Source of the DNA: Pseudogulbenkiania subflava DSM 22618
GTDB taxonomy: Bacteria > Pseudomonadota > Gammaproteobacteria > Burkholderiales > Chromobacteriaceae
DNA length: 64,000 nucleotides
Assembly: GCF_900177275.1 (NCBI RefSeq)
Contig: NZ_FXAG01000017.1
Coordinates: forward strand, 40,131 to 104,130
Reading direction: 5' to 3'
Below the pieces are notes generated by a model. That model was not told where the DNA came from and ran no database searches. It worked only from the letters and a program-made list of their open reading frames with translations. A program made the translations under genes and the position numbers. Of the stretch, positions 24,380 to 32,352 are shown one piece after another. Each line of letters begins with the position of its first letter. Within the stretch, counting starts at the first letter, position 1.

Positions 24380-25882
24380 ATGCCGCAGTCTTGCCTACTG
24401 ACGGCGCCGGAGCGGGAGTTCTTCCGCCGCTTGGCGCGCTTCGTGTTCAGCAACCCGTTCAGCCGGGAGCGCGAGCAGCTCTTGCTGGAACTGGTGCCAG
24501 GCATGACGCTGCCGGCGCTGCAGGGGGACCAGCTGGCGCTCTACCGGGTGGCCGCTCAGAAGCTGCAGCGTTTCGATGTCGGGGGGGCGGCGCGTCTTGA
24601 TGACTTTACCGCTGAGGACCGGCCGCTGTTGGAGGCGGCGTACCTCTACCTGACCTATATCCGCTATCTGGAAAAACTGGACAGGCTGATCGAGTGCCAA
24701 CTGCTGGAAGAGACGCCGCTGGAGGTGTGGTTTGCCGAGGAACTGTACACCGACATGGGGCGGCGCGGTTTCGGCGACGAGGCCATCGGCCGCTATTTCG
24801 CTTTCTTCTACCAGCTGCGCCGCGCCTTCTACTTCATCCAGCGCTCGCTGCCGGGCGAGAGTCCGTCGATGCGCGGCCTGCGCCTGGCGCTCTGGAACAA
24901 TACCTTCACCTACGACATGCACAACTTCAACCTGCGGCTGTGGAACCGCATGGAGGATTTCTCCACGCTGTTGCTGGGCGAGACCGGTACCGGCAAGGGC
25001 AGCGCGGCATCCGCGATCGGCCGCTCGTCGTTCATCCCGTACGCGCCGGCGCGGCGCCGCTTCGTGGAGAACTTCGCCCATACCTTCATCGCGCTCAACC
25101 TCTCACAATTTCCCGAGACCTTGATCGAGTCGGAGCTGTTCGGCCACCAGAAGGGGGCCTTCACCGGTGCCATCAACAATCATGAGGGGGTGTTCGAGCG
25201 CTGCAGCGCGCATGGGGCCCTGTTTCTCGACGAGATCGGCGAGGTCAGCGCGCCGGTGCAGATCAAGCTGTTGCAGGTACTGCAGGAGCGGACTTTCGTC
25301 TCCCTGGGCAGTCATGCGCCGAAGCGTTTCAAGGGAAGGGTGATTGGGGCGACCAACCGTCCATTGTCCGAACTGCGCGGGCAGAACGGTCTGCGCGACG
25401 ATCTGTTCTATCGGCTCTGTTCCGACGTCATCGTGGTGCCGCCGCTGCGGGTGCGCCTCGGCGAGGCGCCCGGCGAACTCGAGCAACTGGTCGCCATCCT
25501 CATCGGGCGCATGACGGGAGAGGCGAGCCCGCCGCTGATCGATCACGTCCTGACGGCCTTGCGGCGCGATCTGTCGGCGGATTATGGCTGGCCGGGCAAC
25601 GTGCGCGAACTGGAGCAGGCGGTGCGGCGCATCCTGTTGACCGGGGCCTACGGAGGGGATAGGGGCGAGCCGGCAGCGGCCACCGAGGAGGAGGCGTTCC
25701 TGGCCGCTGTCCGCGCAGGCAGCCTCAGTGCCGAGCAGCTTCTCGCCGGCTATTGCGCCTTGCTCTACCGGCGCCATCCGGTCTACGTCGAGGTGGCGCA
25801 GCGCACCGGGCTCGATCGCCGGACTGTTCGCAAATACCTGGATGAGGCTGAACGGCAGCTCAACGGCTTGCCGCCGGGCTGA
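24380..25882 (+). CDS. Sigma-54-dependent transcriptional activator (AAA+ enhancer-binding protein)
   Basis: 500 residues. The central AAA+ domain has Walker A GETGTGKG at 200-207, the sigma-54 contact motif GAFTGA at 259-264 ([17 protein letters not shown]), Walker [11 protein letters not shown], and arginine-containing sensor regions ([23 protein letters not shown]). A Fis-type helix-turn-helix ends the protein ([27 protein letters not shown]). The first ~190 residues are not a receiver, GAF, PAS or ACT domain by eye, but a helical region rich in Tyr/Phe/Leu ([18 protein letters not shown]). The ATG at 24380 is chosen as it follows the inverted repeat; ATGs at 24350 and 24356 are possible. 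It faces the ceramidase-like operon and is its likely activator. The signal is unknown. Confidence 0.88.
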   Translation: MPQSCLLTAPEREFFRRLARFVFSNPFSREREQLLLELVPGMTLPALQGDQLALYRVAAQKLQRFDVGGAARLDDFTAEDRPLLEAAYLYLTYIRYLEKLDRLIECQLLEETPLEVWFAEELYTDMGRRGFGDEAIGRYFAFFYQLRRAFYFIQRSLPGESPSMRGLRLALWNNTFTYDMHNFNLRLWNRMEDFSTLLLGETGTGKGSAASAIGRSSFIPYAPARRRFVENFAHTFIALNLSQFPETLIESELFGHQKGAFTGAINNHEGVFERCSAHGALFLDEIGEVSAPVQIKLLQVLQERTFVSLGSHAPKRFKGRVIGATNRPLSELRGQNGLRDDLFYRLCSDVIVVPPLRVRLGEAPGELEQLVAILIGRMTGEASPPLIDHVLTALRRDLSADYGWPGNVRELEQAVRRILLTGAYGGDRGEPAAATEEEAFLAAVRAGSLSAEQLLAGYCALLYRRHPVYVEVAQRTGLDRRTVRKYLDEAERQLNGLPPG

Positions 25883-26984
25883 CCCGCACCAGTTTGCCGT
25901 CGTCCTCGTCGGTAAGCAGGTAGACCAAGCCGTCCGGGCCGACGCGCACGTCGCGGATGCGCCCCAGCACGCCCTTCAGCATGCGTTCTTCCGCTACCAC
26001 CTTGTCGCCGTCCAGTTTCAGCCGCACCAGCATCTGGTCCTTCAGGGCGCCGATCAGCAGGTCGCCTTGCCAGCGCGCAAACGGTTTTCCTTGGTAGAAC
26101 GCCATGCCGGAAGGGGCGATCGACGGCACCCACACCTTCAGCGGCTGTTCCATGCCGGCCTTGTGTGTCCCTTCGCCGATCGGCAGGCCGAGGCCGTAGG
26201 TCTTGCCGTAGGTGATCACCGGCCAGCCGTAGTTGGCACCGGCTCGGATCACGTTGACCTCGTCGCCGCCCTGCGGGCCGTGCTCGTGGGTCCAGACGGC
26301 ACCTGTGCGCGGGTTGAGCGCCATGCCTTGCTGATTGCGGTGGCCGAGGGTGAATTTCTCCGGCTTCCAGCCGGGATGACCGACCCAGGGATTGTCGGGC
26401 GGCACGCTGCCGTCGTCATTGAGGCGGATAACCGAGCCGGCGTGATCGTTGTGGCGTTGCGCGCGGGCGTCCTCGCCGCGGTCGCCCAGTGACAGGTAGA
26501 GCTTGCCGGCGCGATCAAACAGCAGCCGGCCGCCGTAATGGTGGTCGGAATCGGAACGCGGCAGTTGGCGGAAGATCACCGTCAGTTCGCGCAGCGCGTG
26601 GCCGTCGAGCCGGGCGCGGGCGATCTCGGTGCTGCTGGATTCGGGCGTGCCGCCGGCGTAGCTGAGGTAGATCAGGTGGTTGTCCGCGAAACGCGGGTGC
26701 GGCAGCACGTCGAACAGCCCGCCCTGGCCTACGGCGACTACCGCTGGTACGCCGCTCACCGGTTGCGGGTCGAGCCGGCCCTGGGCATCGAGCAGGCGCA
26801 GGCGACCGGCACGCTCGGTGAGCAGCATCCGCCTGTCCGGCAGGAAGGCCAGCGACCAGGGGTGGTTCAGCCCGCGGGCCAGTGTGGTCAGCTGCAAGGA
26901 ATAGAGTTGGCTGGGGTAGGGATTGGCCGAAGCGAGGCCGACGAGGCCCAGCAGCAGTGCGGCGAGGATGGCGCGCAGAGGCAT
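25860..26984 (-). CDS. PQQ-type soluble aldose sugar dehydrogenase (YliI-like)
   Basis: 374 residues. Signal peptide MPLRAILAALLLGLVGLASA then NPYPSQ, so periplasmic. The beta-propeller of the soluble glucose dehydrogenase/Hedgehog-interacting-like family is clear: LARGLNHPWSLAFLPDRRMLLTERAGRLRLL, HHYGGRLLFDRAGKLYLSLGDRGED, and GPQGGDEVNVIRAGANYGWP. The family oxidises aldose sugars with bound PQQ and Ca2+. AGGAG stands eight bases before the ATG. Its 3' end overlaps the last 23 bases of the convergent sigma-54 activator gene. A copy of the TTGGCCGAA word lies inside the signal-peptide region. Confidence 0.92.
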   Translation of the reverse strand: MPLRAILAALLLGLVGLASANPYPSQLYSLQLTTLARGLNHPWSLAFLPDRRMLLTERAGRLRLLDAQGRLDPQPVSGVPAVVAVGQGGLFDVLPHPRFADNHLIYLSYAGGTPESSSTEIARARLDGHALRELTVIFRQLPRSDSDHHYGGRLLFDRAGKLYLSLGDRGEDARAQRHNDHAGSVIRLNDDGSVPPDNPWVGHPGWKPEKFTLGHRNQQGMALNPRTGAVWTHEHGPQGGDEVNVIRAGANYGWPVITYGKTYGLGLPIGEGTHKAGMEQPLKVWVPSIAPSGMAFYQGKPFARWQGDLLIGALKDQMLVRLKLDGDKVVAEERMLKGVLGRIRDVRVGPDGLVYLLTDEDDGKLVRVSPAASR

Positions 26985-27076
26985 GGCGGATTCTCCTGAC
27001 GAGGGCGGGCCGAACGGGCGGGCACGGCTTCTTGTCATCGATTATGATGGAGAAAGACCGCCTTGCCAGGTGTCGC

Positions 27077-27085
27077 TTCGGCCAA
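27077..27085 (-). repeat. Intergenic TTGGCCGAA word before the Cdd1-like gene
   Basis: On the plus strand CTTCGGCCAACGTTGG; it lies 18 bases before the ATG of the next gene, thus in a leader region rather than at a gene end. Confidence 0.5.
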
Positions 27086-27102
27086 CGTTGGAAACCCAGA
27101 CC

Positions 27103-27402
27103 ATGCATCCGTCCCGCTGTGTGCCACCGCACCAGGTGCGGCAACTCACCGAGCTGCCCAACGTTGGCCCGGCGCTGGCGGGCTACCTGCGACATATCGG
27201 CATCGTCGATCCGCAGGATCTGAAGGGCGCGGACCCCTACGCGCTGTACCACGAGCTGTGCATACTCGACGCCACCCGCTACGACCCCTGCCTGCTGGAT
27301 ACCTTCATCTCCATCGTCCGCTTTATGGACGGCCACGGTGCCCGGCCGTGGTGGGCCTACACCATGGAGCGCAAGGCGCGTCTTGCCTGCGGCTCTTCCT
27401 GA
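27103..27402 (+). CDS. Cdd1 ('pathogenicity locus') family helix-hairpin-helix protein
   Basis: 99 residues. The HhH-type segment LTELPNVGPALAGYLRHIGIVDPQDLKGADPYALYHELC is followed by DPCLLDTFISIVRFMDGHGARPWWAYTMERKAR. The order (LPNxGPAxAxxLxxxGI, then DPCxLDxF, FMDG, PWWxYT) is the signature of the small Cdd1 family, which has a DNA-binding-like HhH fold and no established function. The ATG at 27103 gives MHPSRCVPPHQVRQL. A second small gene follows 72 bases later on the same strand. Confidence 0.82.
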   Translation: MHPSRCVPPHQVRQLTELPNVGPALAGYLRHIGIVDPQDLKGADPYALYHELCILDATRYDPCLLDTFISIVRFMDGHGARPWWAYTMERKARLACGSS

Positions 27403-27474
27403 ATCCGGGACGAGACGGCGCATTTCCTTTCAATCGCAAGGCCCTGGCCGGGTCGCCGGGGCAGGAGAAAAAAC

Positions 27475-27780
27475 ATGAAGATGCTGATGATGGCGCATAT
27501 CCCCCACGAGCCGTTCAACCAGTTGGTACGGGAAGGGAGGGCCGCCGAAGTTATGGCGCAGATTGTGGACGAGATCAAGCCCGAGGCGATCTACTTCACC
27601 GAGCAGAACGGTTTGCGGACCGTGGTGGCGGTCATCAACGTCAACGAGGCGAGCGAGATTCCGCGCTACGCCGAGCCGTTCTTTCTGCAGTTCGAGGCCG
27701 ATTGCGAATTCCGTATCGCGATGACCCCGGCCGACCTGAATCGTGCCGGTCTGGAGCTGTTGGGCAAGCGCTGGGGCTGA
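27475..27780 (+). CDS. Small conserved protein, possibly dimeric alpha/beta-barrel (DUF3303-like)
   Basis: 101 residues. It begins MKMLMMAHIPHEPFNQLVREGRA and contains KPEAIYFTEQNGLRTVVAVINVNEASEIPRYAEPFFLQF. The alternation of strand and amphipathic helix and a length near 100 fit a ferredoxin-like dimeric barrel, as in DUF3303-type proteins, but the assignment is tentative. No signal peptide or metal motif apart from scattered His/Glu. GGAG precedes the ATG. Shares a bidirectional terminator with the next convergent gene. Confidence 0.7.
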   Translation: MKMLMMAHIPHEPFNQLVREGRAAEVMAQIVDEIKPEAIYFTEQNGLRTVVAVINVNEASEIPRYAEPFFLQFEADCEFRIAMTPADLNRAGLELLGKRWG

Positions 27781-27794
27781 CCGAGCGGTGCCAA

Positions 27795-27837
27795 GCAGCG
27801 AAAAGGCGGAGCCCGAGGGCTCCGCCTTTTCGCTGCG
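27795..27837. terminator. Bidirectional terminator
   Basis: AAAAGGCGGAGCC / GGCTCCGCCTTTT form a long stem (27801-27830, extended outward by GCAGCG/CGCTGC) with A-rich and T-rich flanks, between convergent genes ending at 27780 and 27856. Confidence 0.9.
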
Positions 27838-27855
27838 CAGAGGTTGCCCTTGCGA

Positions 27856-28266
27856 TCAGTCATCTTCCCAGTCGCGGCGCTCCCAGCCGCGATGCTTCCA
27901 GCCGTGATGCCGCCATCCCGGGCGGCCTGCCCAGTACGGGCCCGGGCCGTAATCCACGTAGCGCTCGCGCTCGATGATGACCGGGCGCGGGCGGACGTAG
28001 ACCGGTTCCTCGACCACCACCCGACGGGGCGGGGCATAGACCACGGGTGCCGGCTCGTAGTAGTAGGGGCGCTGGCTGATGGCGACCCCGGTCGCGGCAC
28101 CCAGGGCGCCGCCGACGATGGCTCCGTCACGCCCGCCGATGGACGAGCCGATGACGGCGCCGGCTGCACCACCGAGCGCACCACCCAAGACGGCGTCGGA
28201 ATGTGCCTGGGCGGCGGTGGCCGCGAGCCCCAGCGACAGTACGGCAATCCATTTCTTCAGCAGCAT
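27856..28266 (-). CDS. Exported glycine-zipper protein
   Basis: 136 residues. Signal peptide MLLKKWIAVLSLGLAATAAQA, then a glycine-zipper hairpin (GGALGGAAGAVIGSSIGGRDGAIVGGALGAATGVAIS) like those of the 2TM glycine-zipper and YMGG-type proteins that insert in membranes. The remainder is Pro/Tyr/Arg-rich (VVYAPPRRVVVEEPVYVRPRPVI) and ends with a His/Trp/Arg tail (GWRHHGWKHRGWERRDWEDD), suggesting metal or envelope contact. GGGAG precedes the ATG at 28266. Function unknown. Confidence 0.8.
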   Translation of the reverse strand: MLLKKWIAVLSLGLAATAAQAHSDAVLGGALGGAAGAVIGSSIGGRDGAIVGGALGAATGVAISQRPYYYEPAPVVYAPPRRVVVEEPVYVRPRPVIIERERYVDYGPGPYWAGRPGWRHHGWKHRGWERRDWEDD

Positions 28267-28599
28267 GATCGTTCTCCCGTGTGTTGATGAGCCTAGTGTA
28301 GGCACTCCCCGGAGGCCGTGGGGCGGCAAACTGTTAGCAAATGTTTAGCGCCGGAGGATGGTGACTCAGGAGGGGCGAGGGGCTGGCTCCGGGGTCGTGC
28401 CGCTCATGGCGTCGGGATATGGCAAGTCCTTGTCTGGAAAGGGTTCTGCCGTATCGTGGCGAGGGGGAAGGGTGCTGTCGGACGGGTGCGAAGAGGGGGC
28501 AAAGTGTTAACGGCGCTTCATAAAATATCCGGTGGCCATTGTGTCGGCGAGGCTACATTTCCGTGGCTGACGCGAGCGGTGGTGTGCTCGCCTCTGGCG
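28267..28599. other. Intergenic region, no gene seen
   Basis: Between the divergent glycine-zipper and YkgJ-like genes. A TAAAAT at 28521-28526 may be a -10 box for the latter, without a convincing -35. Nothing else is evident. Confidence 0.5.
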
Positions 28600-28926
28600 A
28601 TGCGGATCGGCGGGCGTCCCCGTCTGCGTTGCGGCACCTGTTGCGCCGCCTTCCGCGTCTCGTTCTACTGGGCCGAAGCCGAAGCCGAAGCCGAAGCCGA
28701 AGCCGAAGCCGATGACGGCGGCGGTCCGGTCCCGCTGCATCTCACCGATAAAATCAACGATTTTCGCCGCCGCATGCGCGGCACCTGGTCCGACACGCCG
28801 CGCTGTGTGGCCTTGCAGGGCGAGGTCGGCCGGGAGGTCGGCTGTGCTATCTACCCGCAGCGCTCGTCGACCTGTCGAGAGTTCGAGGCGTACACCGAGG
28901 CGTGCAACAGGGCGCGGGCCAAGTGA
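28600..28926 (+). CDS. YkgJ family cysteine-cluster protein with an internal hexanucleotide repeat
   Basis: 108 residues. The family's putative zinc/iron-binding Cys cluster is present: CGTCC at 11-15, a later Cys in TPRCVALQG, and [22 protein letters not shown]. In most relatives CxxCC is followed by a segment like RVSFYWAE and then the middle domain; here the WAE is extended by a run of Glu-Ala pairs encoded by six copies of GAAGCC (28675-28710). The reading frame stays open for any copy number, because the unit is six bases. The ATG at 28600 is the last before the Cys motif; an upstream start is possible. Confidence 0.75.
   Translation: MRIGGRPRLRCGTCCAAFRVSFYWAEAEAEAEAEAEADDGGGPVPLHLTDKINDFRRRMRGTWSDTPRCVALQGEVGREVGCAIYPQRSSTCREFEAYTEACNRARAK
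28675..28710. repeat. Hexanucleotide tandem repeat (GAAGCC)6
   Basis: Six perfect copies of GAAGCC inside the YkgJ-like gene, encoding Glu-Ala pairs. Perfect short tandem repeats of this length can change copy number by slippage. Confidence 0.9.
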
Positions 28927-28983
28927 GGGCTGGCCGAGCTGCCGGTGCTCGTCGCGGCTGCCTGAGCTCGCGACGCAGGGCAC

Positions 28984-29020
28984 AAAAAAACGCTGGCCCC
29001 GCACAAGCGGGACCAGCGTC
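28984..29020 (-). terminator. Terminator of the DUF2249 gene
   Basis: On the minus strand ACGCTGG-TCCCGC and GCGGGG-CCAGCGT form a stem followed by a seven-base T-run, 21 bases beyond the stop codon. Confidence 0.88.
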
Positions 29021-29040
29021 GTAGCGTGTCGGTGCCGGGC

Positions 29041-29397
29041 TTAGTGGCCGGAGCAACCGCAGCCACCACCGCCGCCGCCGCAACCGCCGCCTTGGGCCGG
29101 CGCTTCGCTCGCGGCTTGCTGCTGGCCGTCAGCGGCCTGCTCGCCCAACTGCACCTTGAAGTCGATAACGATGTTTCCCGGCTCGCGGGCGACGTAGCTG
29201 AAGGTCAGCTGGTGGCCGTAGCGCTGGCGCAATTGGTCCAGCAACGGCAGCGGGTCGTGATCGTTGATGAAGCGCATGGTGTCGCCGTCGTACAGCGATT
29301 CGATGGCACCGAAAATGGCGGCATGACGGAAACGCTTGGCTACGCCGCGCGCGTCGAAGGGGAAGACGTTGTTGTCGAGTACCGGCAATTCGCTCAT
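29041..29397 (-). CDS. DUF2249 domain protein with Cys/Gly-rich tail
   Basis: 118 residues. The DUF2249 part (about 1-80) resembles TusA-like folds: LPVLDNNVFPFDARGVAKRFRHAAIFGAIESL, then GDTMRFINDHDPLPLLDQLRQRYG. The tail is Gln/Ala-rich and ends GGGCGGGGGGCGCSGH, a Cys/Gly cluster likely to bind metal or an Fe-S centre. DUF2249 proteins often occur with nitric-oxide or denitrification genes, but none is nearby. The ATG at 29397 starts MSELPVLDNN. It is monocistronic with its own terminator. Confidence 0.82.
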   Translation of the reverse strand: MSELPVLDNNVFPFDARGVAKRFRHAAIFGAIESLYDGDTMRFINDHDPLPLLDQLRQRYGHQLTFSYVAREPGNIVIDFKVQLGEQAADGQQQAASEAPAQGGGCGGGGGGCGCSGH

Positions 29398-29502
29398 GGT
29401 AGGGGTCCTGTCGTGTGGGTGAACAGTCGGCAGGATGCCCGTAGCGAGGCGACGCATCCTTGAGCGAAGATAAGAAAATTGCGAGCAGGAACGACAGGCA
29501 AG

Positions 29503-29530
29503 AAAAATGGCGACCGAGGTCGCCATTTTT
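29503..29530 (-). terminator. Terminator of rhlE
   Basis: AAAAATGGCGACC and GTCGCCATTTTT form a stem with a T-run on the minus strand, 13 bases beyond the rhlE stop; it may also work on the plus strand. Confidence 0.88.
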
Positions 29531-29542
29531 CATTGCTGCCGC

Positions 29543-30847
29543 TTAGTCGGCGGCGCGAGTGCGGTTGCCGTAGCCGCCGCTGCCGCCCTGGCGCGGACCA
29601 CGGTTACCGTAGCCACCGTTGCCGCCCGGCTTGCGGTTGTTGCCGCCGTAGCCGCCGCGACGCTCGCCCGGCTTGCCGCCGGCACGACGCGGGCCACCCT
29701 TCGGCGGGCGACGGGTCGGTTCCATGCCTTCGATCACGCCTTCGGTGATCTGGCGCTTCAGGTACTGCTCGATGCGGCGCACCTTGTGGAATTCCTTGGA
29801 CTCGGCCAGGGTGATCGCCACGCCGTCACGACCGGCACGACCAGTACGGCCGATGCGGTGCACGTAGTCTTCGGCCTGCTTCGGCAGGTCGTAGTTGACC
29901 ACGTGGGTGATGGTCGGCACGTCGATGCCGCGCGCTGCGACATCGGTGGCCACCAGGATGCGCACGCGGCCGCGGCGCAGGTCGTTCAGGGTGCGGTTGC
30001 GCCAGTTCTGCGGCATGTCACCGTGCAGGCAGGCGGCAGCGTAACCCTGGTCCGACAGCTTGTCGGCCAGCTCTTCGGAACCGATCTTGGTGGCAGTGAA
30101 GATCACGGCCTGGTCGAAGCCGGCTTCCTTCAGGATGTGGTCGAGCAGACGTTCCTTGTGACGGTTGTCGTCGGCGTACAGCAGGTGTTCTTCGATGTTG
30201 CCGCCGGTTTCTTCACGGGCGATTTCGATGCGCTGCGGGTCGCGGGTCAGCTTCTGCGCCAGCTTGCCGACGGTGCCGTCCAGCGTGGCCGAGAACAGCA
30301 CGGTCTGGCGGCTTTCCGGGGTGGCCTTGACGATGGTTTCGATGTCTTCGATGAAGCCCATGTCGAGCATGCGGTCGGCTTCGTCGAGGATCAGCATTTC
30401 CAGGCGCGAGAAATCGATACGGCCGGAACGCATGTGGTCCATCAGGCGGCCCGGGGTGGCGACCATCAGGTCGACCGGACGGCTCATGGCACGGATCTGG
30501 TAGCCGAAGGAAGCGCCGCCGACCAGGCACACGGTACGCAGCCAGCGCAGTTGGCTGCCGTATTCGGTGGCGTTCTTTTCAACCTGCTGGGCCAGTTCGC
30601 GGGTCGGGGTCAATACCAGGATGCGCGGGCCCTGGCCCGAGCCGGTGGAGCGCTCGGTCAGCTTCTGCAGCGAGGGCAGCAGGAAAGCGGCGGTTTTGCC
30701 GCTACCGGTCTGCGCCGAAACCAGCAGATCGTGGCCAGCCAGCGCGGCCGGAATCGAGGCAGCCTGAACCGGAGTCGGGGTGGTGTAGCCGGCAGCGTCG
30801 AGAGCGGAGGTAATAGCGGGGGCGAGGCCCAGATCAGCAAAATGCAT
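29543..30847 (-). CDS. rhlE: ATP-dependent DEAD-box RNA helicase RhlE
   Basis: 434 residues. Unwinds structured RNA in ribosome assembly and RNA decay. All DEAD-box motifs are seen: Q motif (FADLGL...GYTTPTPVQ), Walker A AQTGSGKT, PTRELAQQ, TPGRLMDH, DEAD in MLILDEADRMLDMGF, SAT, and the second domain with HGDMPQNWR, ATDVAARGID and HRIGRTGRAG. The C-terminal ~65 residues are Gly/Arg/Asn-rich (GGYGGNNRKPGGNGGYGNR), an RNA-binding RGG-like tail typical of beta- and gammaproteobacterial RhlE. AAAGGA precedes the ATG. It is preceded by a ~400-base gene-less region that may include a regulated leader. Confidence 0.95.
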   Translation of the reverse strand: MHFADLGLAPAITSALDAAGYTTPTPVQAASIPAALAGHDLLVSAQTGSGKTAAFLLPSLQKLTERSTGSGQGPRILVLTPTRELAQQVEKNATEYGSQLRWLRTVCLVGGASFGYQIRAMSRPVDLMVATPGRLMDHMRSGRIDFSRLEMLILDEADRMLDMGFIEDIETIVKATPESRQTVLFSATLDGTVGKLAQKLTRDPQRIEIAREETGGNIEEHLLYADDNRHKERLLDHILKEAGFDQAVIFTATKIGSEELADKLSDQGYAAACLHGDMPQNWRNRTLNDLRRGRVRILVATDVAARGIDVPTITHVVNYDLPKQAEDYVHRIGRTGRAGRDGVAITLAESKEFHKVRRIEQYLKRQITEGVIEGMEPTRRPPKGGPRRAGGKPGERRGGYGGNNRKPGGNGGYGNRGPRQGGSGGYGNRTRAAD

Positions 30848-31250
30848 GATGTCCTTTCAGTGCCGGCATGTCCGGCGTCACTTGGCCTGGTATAGGCGGG
30901 ATGCGGTGACCATCTTCAGAATCGGGTCACCCGACTCATCGGCACTAACCAAGCAAGCGGCGAACAGCGGTCCGGAAAAGGAGCATTCCGTGGTCGAAGC
31001 CTAAAATAGCGGTCAGGGACGATGAAACTCTGTTTGAGCGGGGCAAAGGCGTGAACTGCTAACTGCAGGGGGAGAACAACGAAGAAGCCCGGCTGAAACT
31101 TCAAGAGGCCGGATAGTACGGGAAAAAAAGCCGTCTGGCAAGTTATTTCGCCAAACAGCCTTTCTAAGTAATTGATTTGCGTGTGTCTTGTCGCGGGCGT
31201 CCGGAAAATTTCACTCCGCCGCCCACGTGGCAGGCAGCCACGGTGCCGTA
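30848..31250. other. Gene-less region upstream of rhlE
   Basis: About 400 bases without a convincing gene. It holds the presumed terminator of the garR-like gene (31122-31162) and the rhlE leader with the small palindrome GCCGGACATGCCGGC near the start codon. Cold-induced helicase genes often have long leaders, so a regulatory 5' UTR is possible but not shown. Confidence 0.55.
31122..31162 (-). terminator. Terminator of the GarR-like gene
   Basis: On the minus strand AGGCTGTTTGGC and GCCAGACGGCTT form an imperfect stem followed by a seven-base T-run, about 90 bases past the stop codon. Confidence 0.75.
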
Positions 31251-32123
31251 TCAGGGTTCCCGGTACAGTTGCACCACGGTGCTCAGGTCGGCCTGAGCGT
31301 GACCCTGTCCGGCGTGCAGGCGCATCAACTGGTCGGCCAGCGCCGCCAGGGGCGAGCTCGCGCCGGCCTCGCGAGCCAGCTTGACCGCGTTGTCGAGGTC
31401 CTTGAGCAGCGTCGCCACCTTCCATTGCACCGGCTCGAAGTTCTGGCTGGCCATGCGCGGTGCGAGGATCTGCAGCGGCAGCGAATCGGCAAAGCCACCC
31501 GCCAGCGCCGGCGCCAGGAGGGTGGCATCGACGCCGGATTTTTCTGCCAGCGAGACCGCCTCGGCGATCAGCAGCGCGTTGGCGGCGACGATCAGCTGGT
31601 TGCATACCTTGGTGACTTGGCCGGCGCCGACCTGGCCCATGTGGGTCAGGCGCTGGCACAGCGCCGTCGCCAGCGGGCGCAGGCGGGCGATGTCGTCTTC
31701 CTGCCCGCCCGCCATGACCACCAGTTGGCCGTTTTCCGCCCCGCGCACCCCGCCCGATACCGGTGCATCGACCCAGTGCATGCCGCACCTCTGCTGCAGC
31801 CGCTCCGACATGTCGCGCGTGGCGGCCGGTTCGATGCTGGAAAAGTCGACCAGCAGCTGATCCGGGCGGCCGTGCGCGGCGAGGCCGTCCGCGCCGAACA
31901 CCACTGCTTCGACGGCCTGCGTATCCGACACGCAGCTCATCAGCAGGGTGCAGCCGCGAGCCAGTTCGGCCAGGCTGGTTGCGATGTGGGCGCCGTGTTC
32001 CGCCATTGCCTGGCTTTTCTCCGGGCTGCGGTTCCAGACGGTGACGTGATGCCCGGCGGCCAGCAGCCGCCTGACCATGGGCTGACCCATCAGGCCCAGG
32101 CCGATAAATCCGATCCGTTCCAT
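31251..32123 (-). CDS. 3-hydroxyisobutyrate/tartronate-semialdehyde-type beta-hydroxyacid dehydrogenase
   Basis: 290 residues, NAD(P)-dependent oxidoreductase of the HIBADH/GarR/GLYR family. Seen: the dinucleotide fold start RIGFIGLGLMGQPMVRRLLAAGH with GxGxxG, WNRSPEK, the substrate-binding DAPVSGGVRGAENGQLVVMAGG, and the catalytic Lys in GQVTKVCNQLIVAANALLIAEA. Members reduce or oxidise small beta-hydroxyacids such as 3-hydroxyisobutyrate, tartronate semialdehyde or succinic semialdehyde. Which substrate applies cannot be told here, as no pathway genes are adjacent. AGGA precedes the ATG. Confidence 0.9.
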   Translation of the reverse strand: MERIGFIGLGLMGQPMVRRLLAAGHHVTVWNRSPEKSQAMAEHGAHIATSLAELARGCTLLMSCVSDTQAVEAVVFGADGLAAHGRPDQLLVDFSSIEPAATRDMSERLQQRCGMHWVDAPVSGGVRGAENGQLVVMAGGQEDDIARLRPLATALCQRLTHMGQVGAGQVTKVCNQLIVAANALLIAEAVSLAEKSGVDATLLAPALAGGFADSLPLQILAPRMASQNFEPVQWKVATLLKDLDNAVKLAREAGASSPLAALADQLMRLHAGQGHAQADLSTVVQLYREP

Positions 32124-32352
32124 GCGCTATTCCTGTTGCTGGGGGAGTTCATGGTAGCGGGGCCGGGTGCCGGCTGTCATCGGGAGCATGCCGTGGCCGG
32201 CGGAACAACTGGGCGGAACGAATAAAACCAGCTTGAGCTTTATCTGCGATGAATGAAACATTATCCTGAGAGCTCGCCATCCACAGCGGGGTGGCGGTAG
32301 CGCACACGACGCTGGGCGAGCAGGATGAATCAGTCACGGGGCGAGAGGCGGA

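Noticed and set aside
28675..28710. GAAGCC repeats as a CRISPR or other array
   Set aside because: Units are six bases without spacers and lie inside a coding frame; this is a simple tandem repeat.
29507..30895. 462-codon plus-strand frame opposite rhlE
   Set aside because: Ala/Val/Arg repeats reflect the Gly/Arg-rich tail and the codon pattern of rhlE read backwards.
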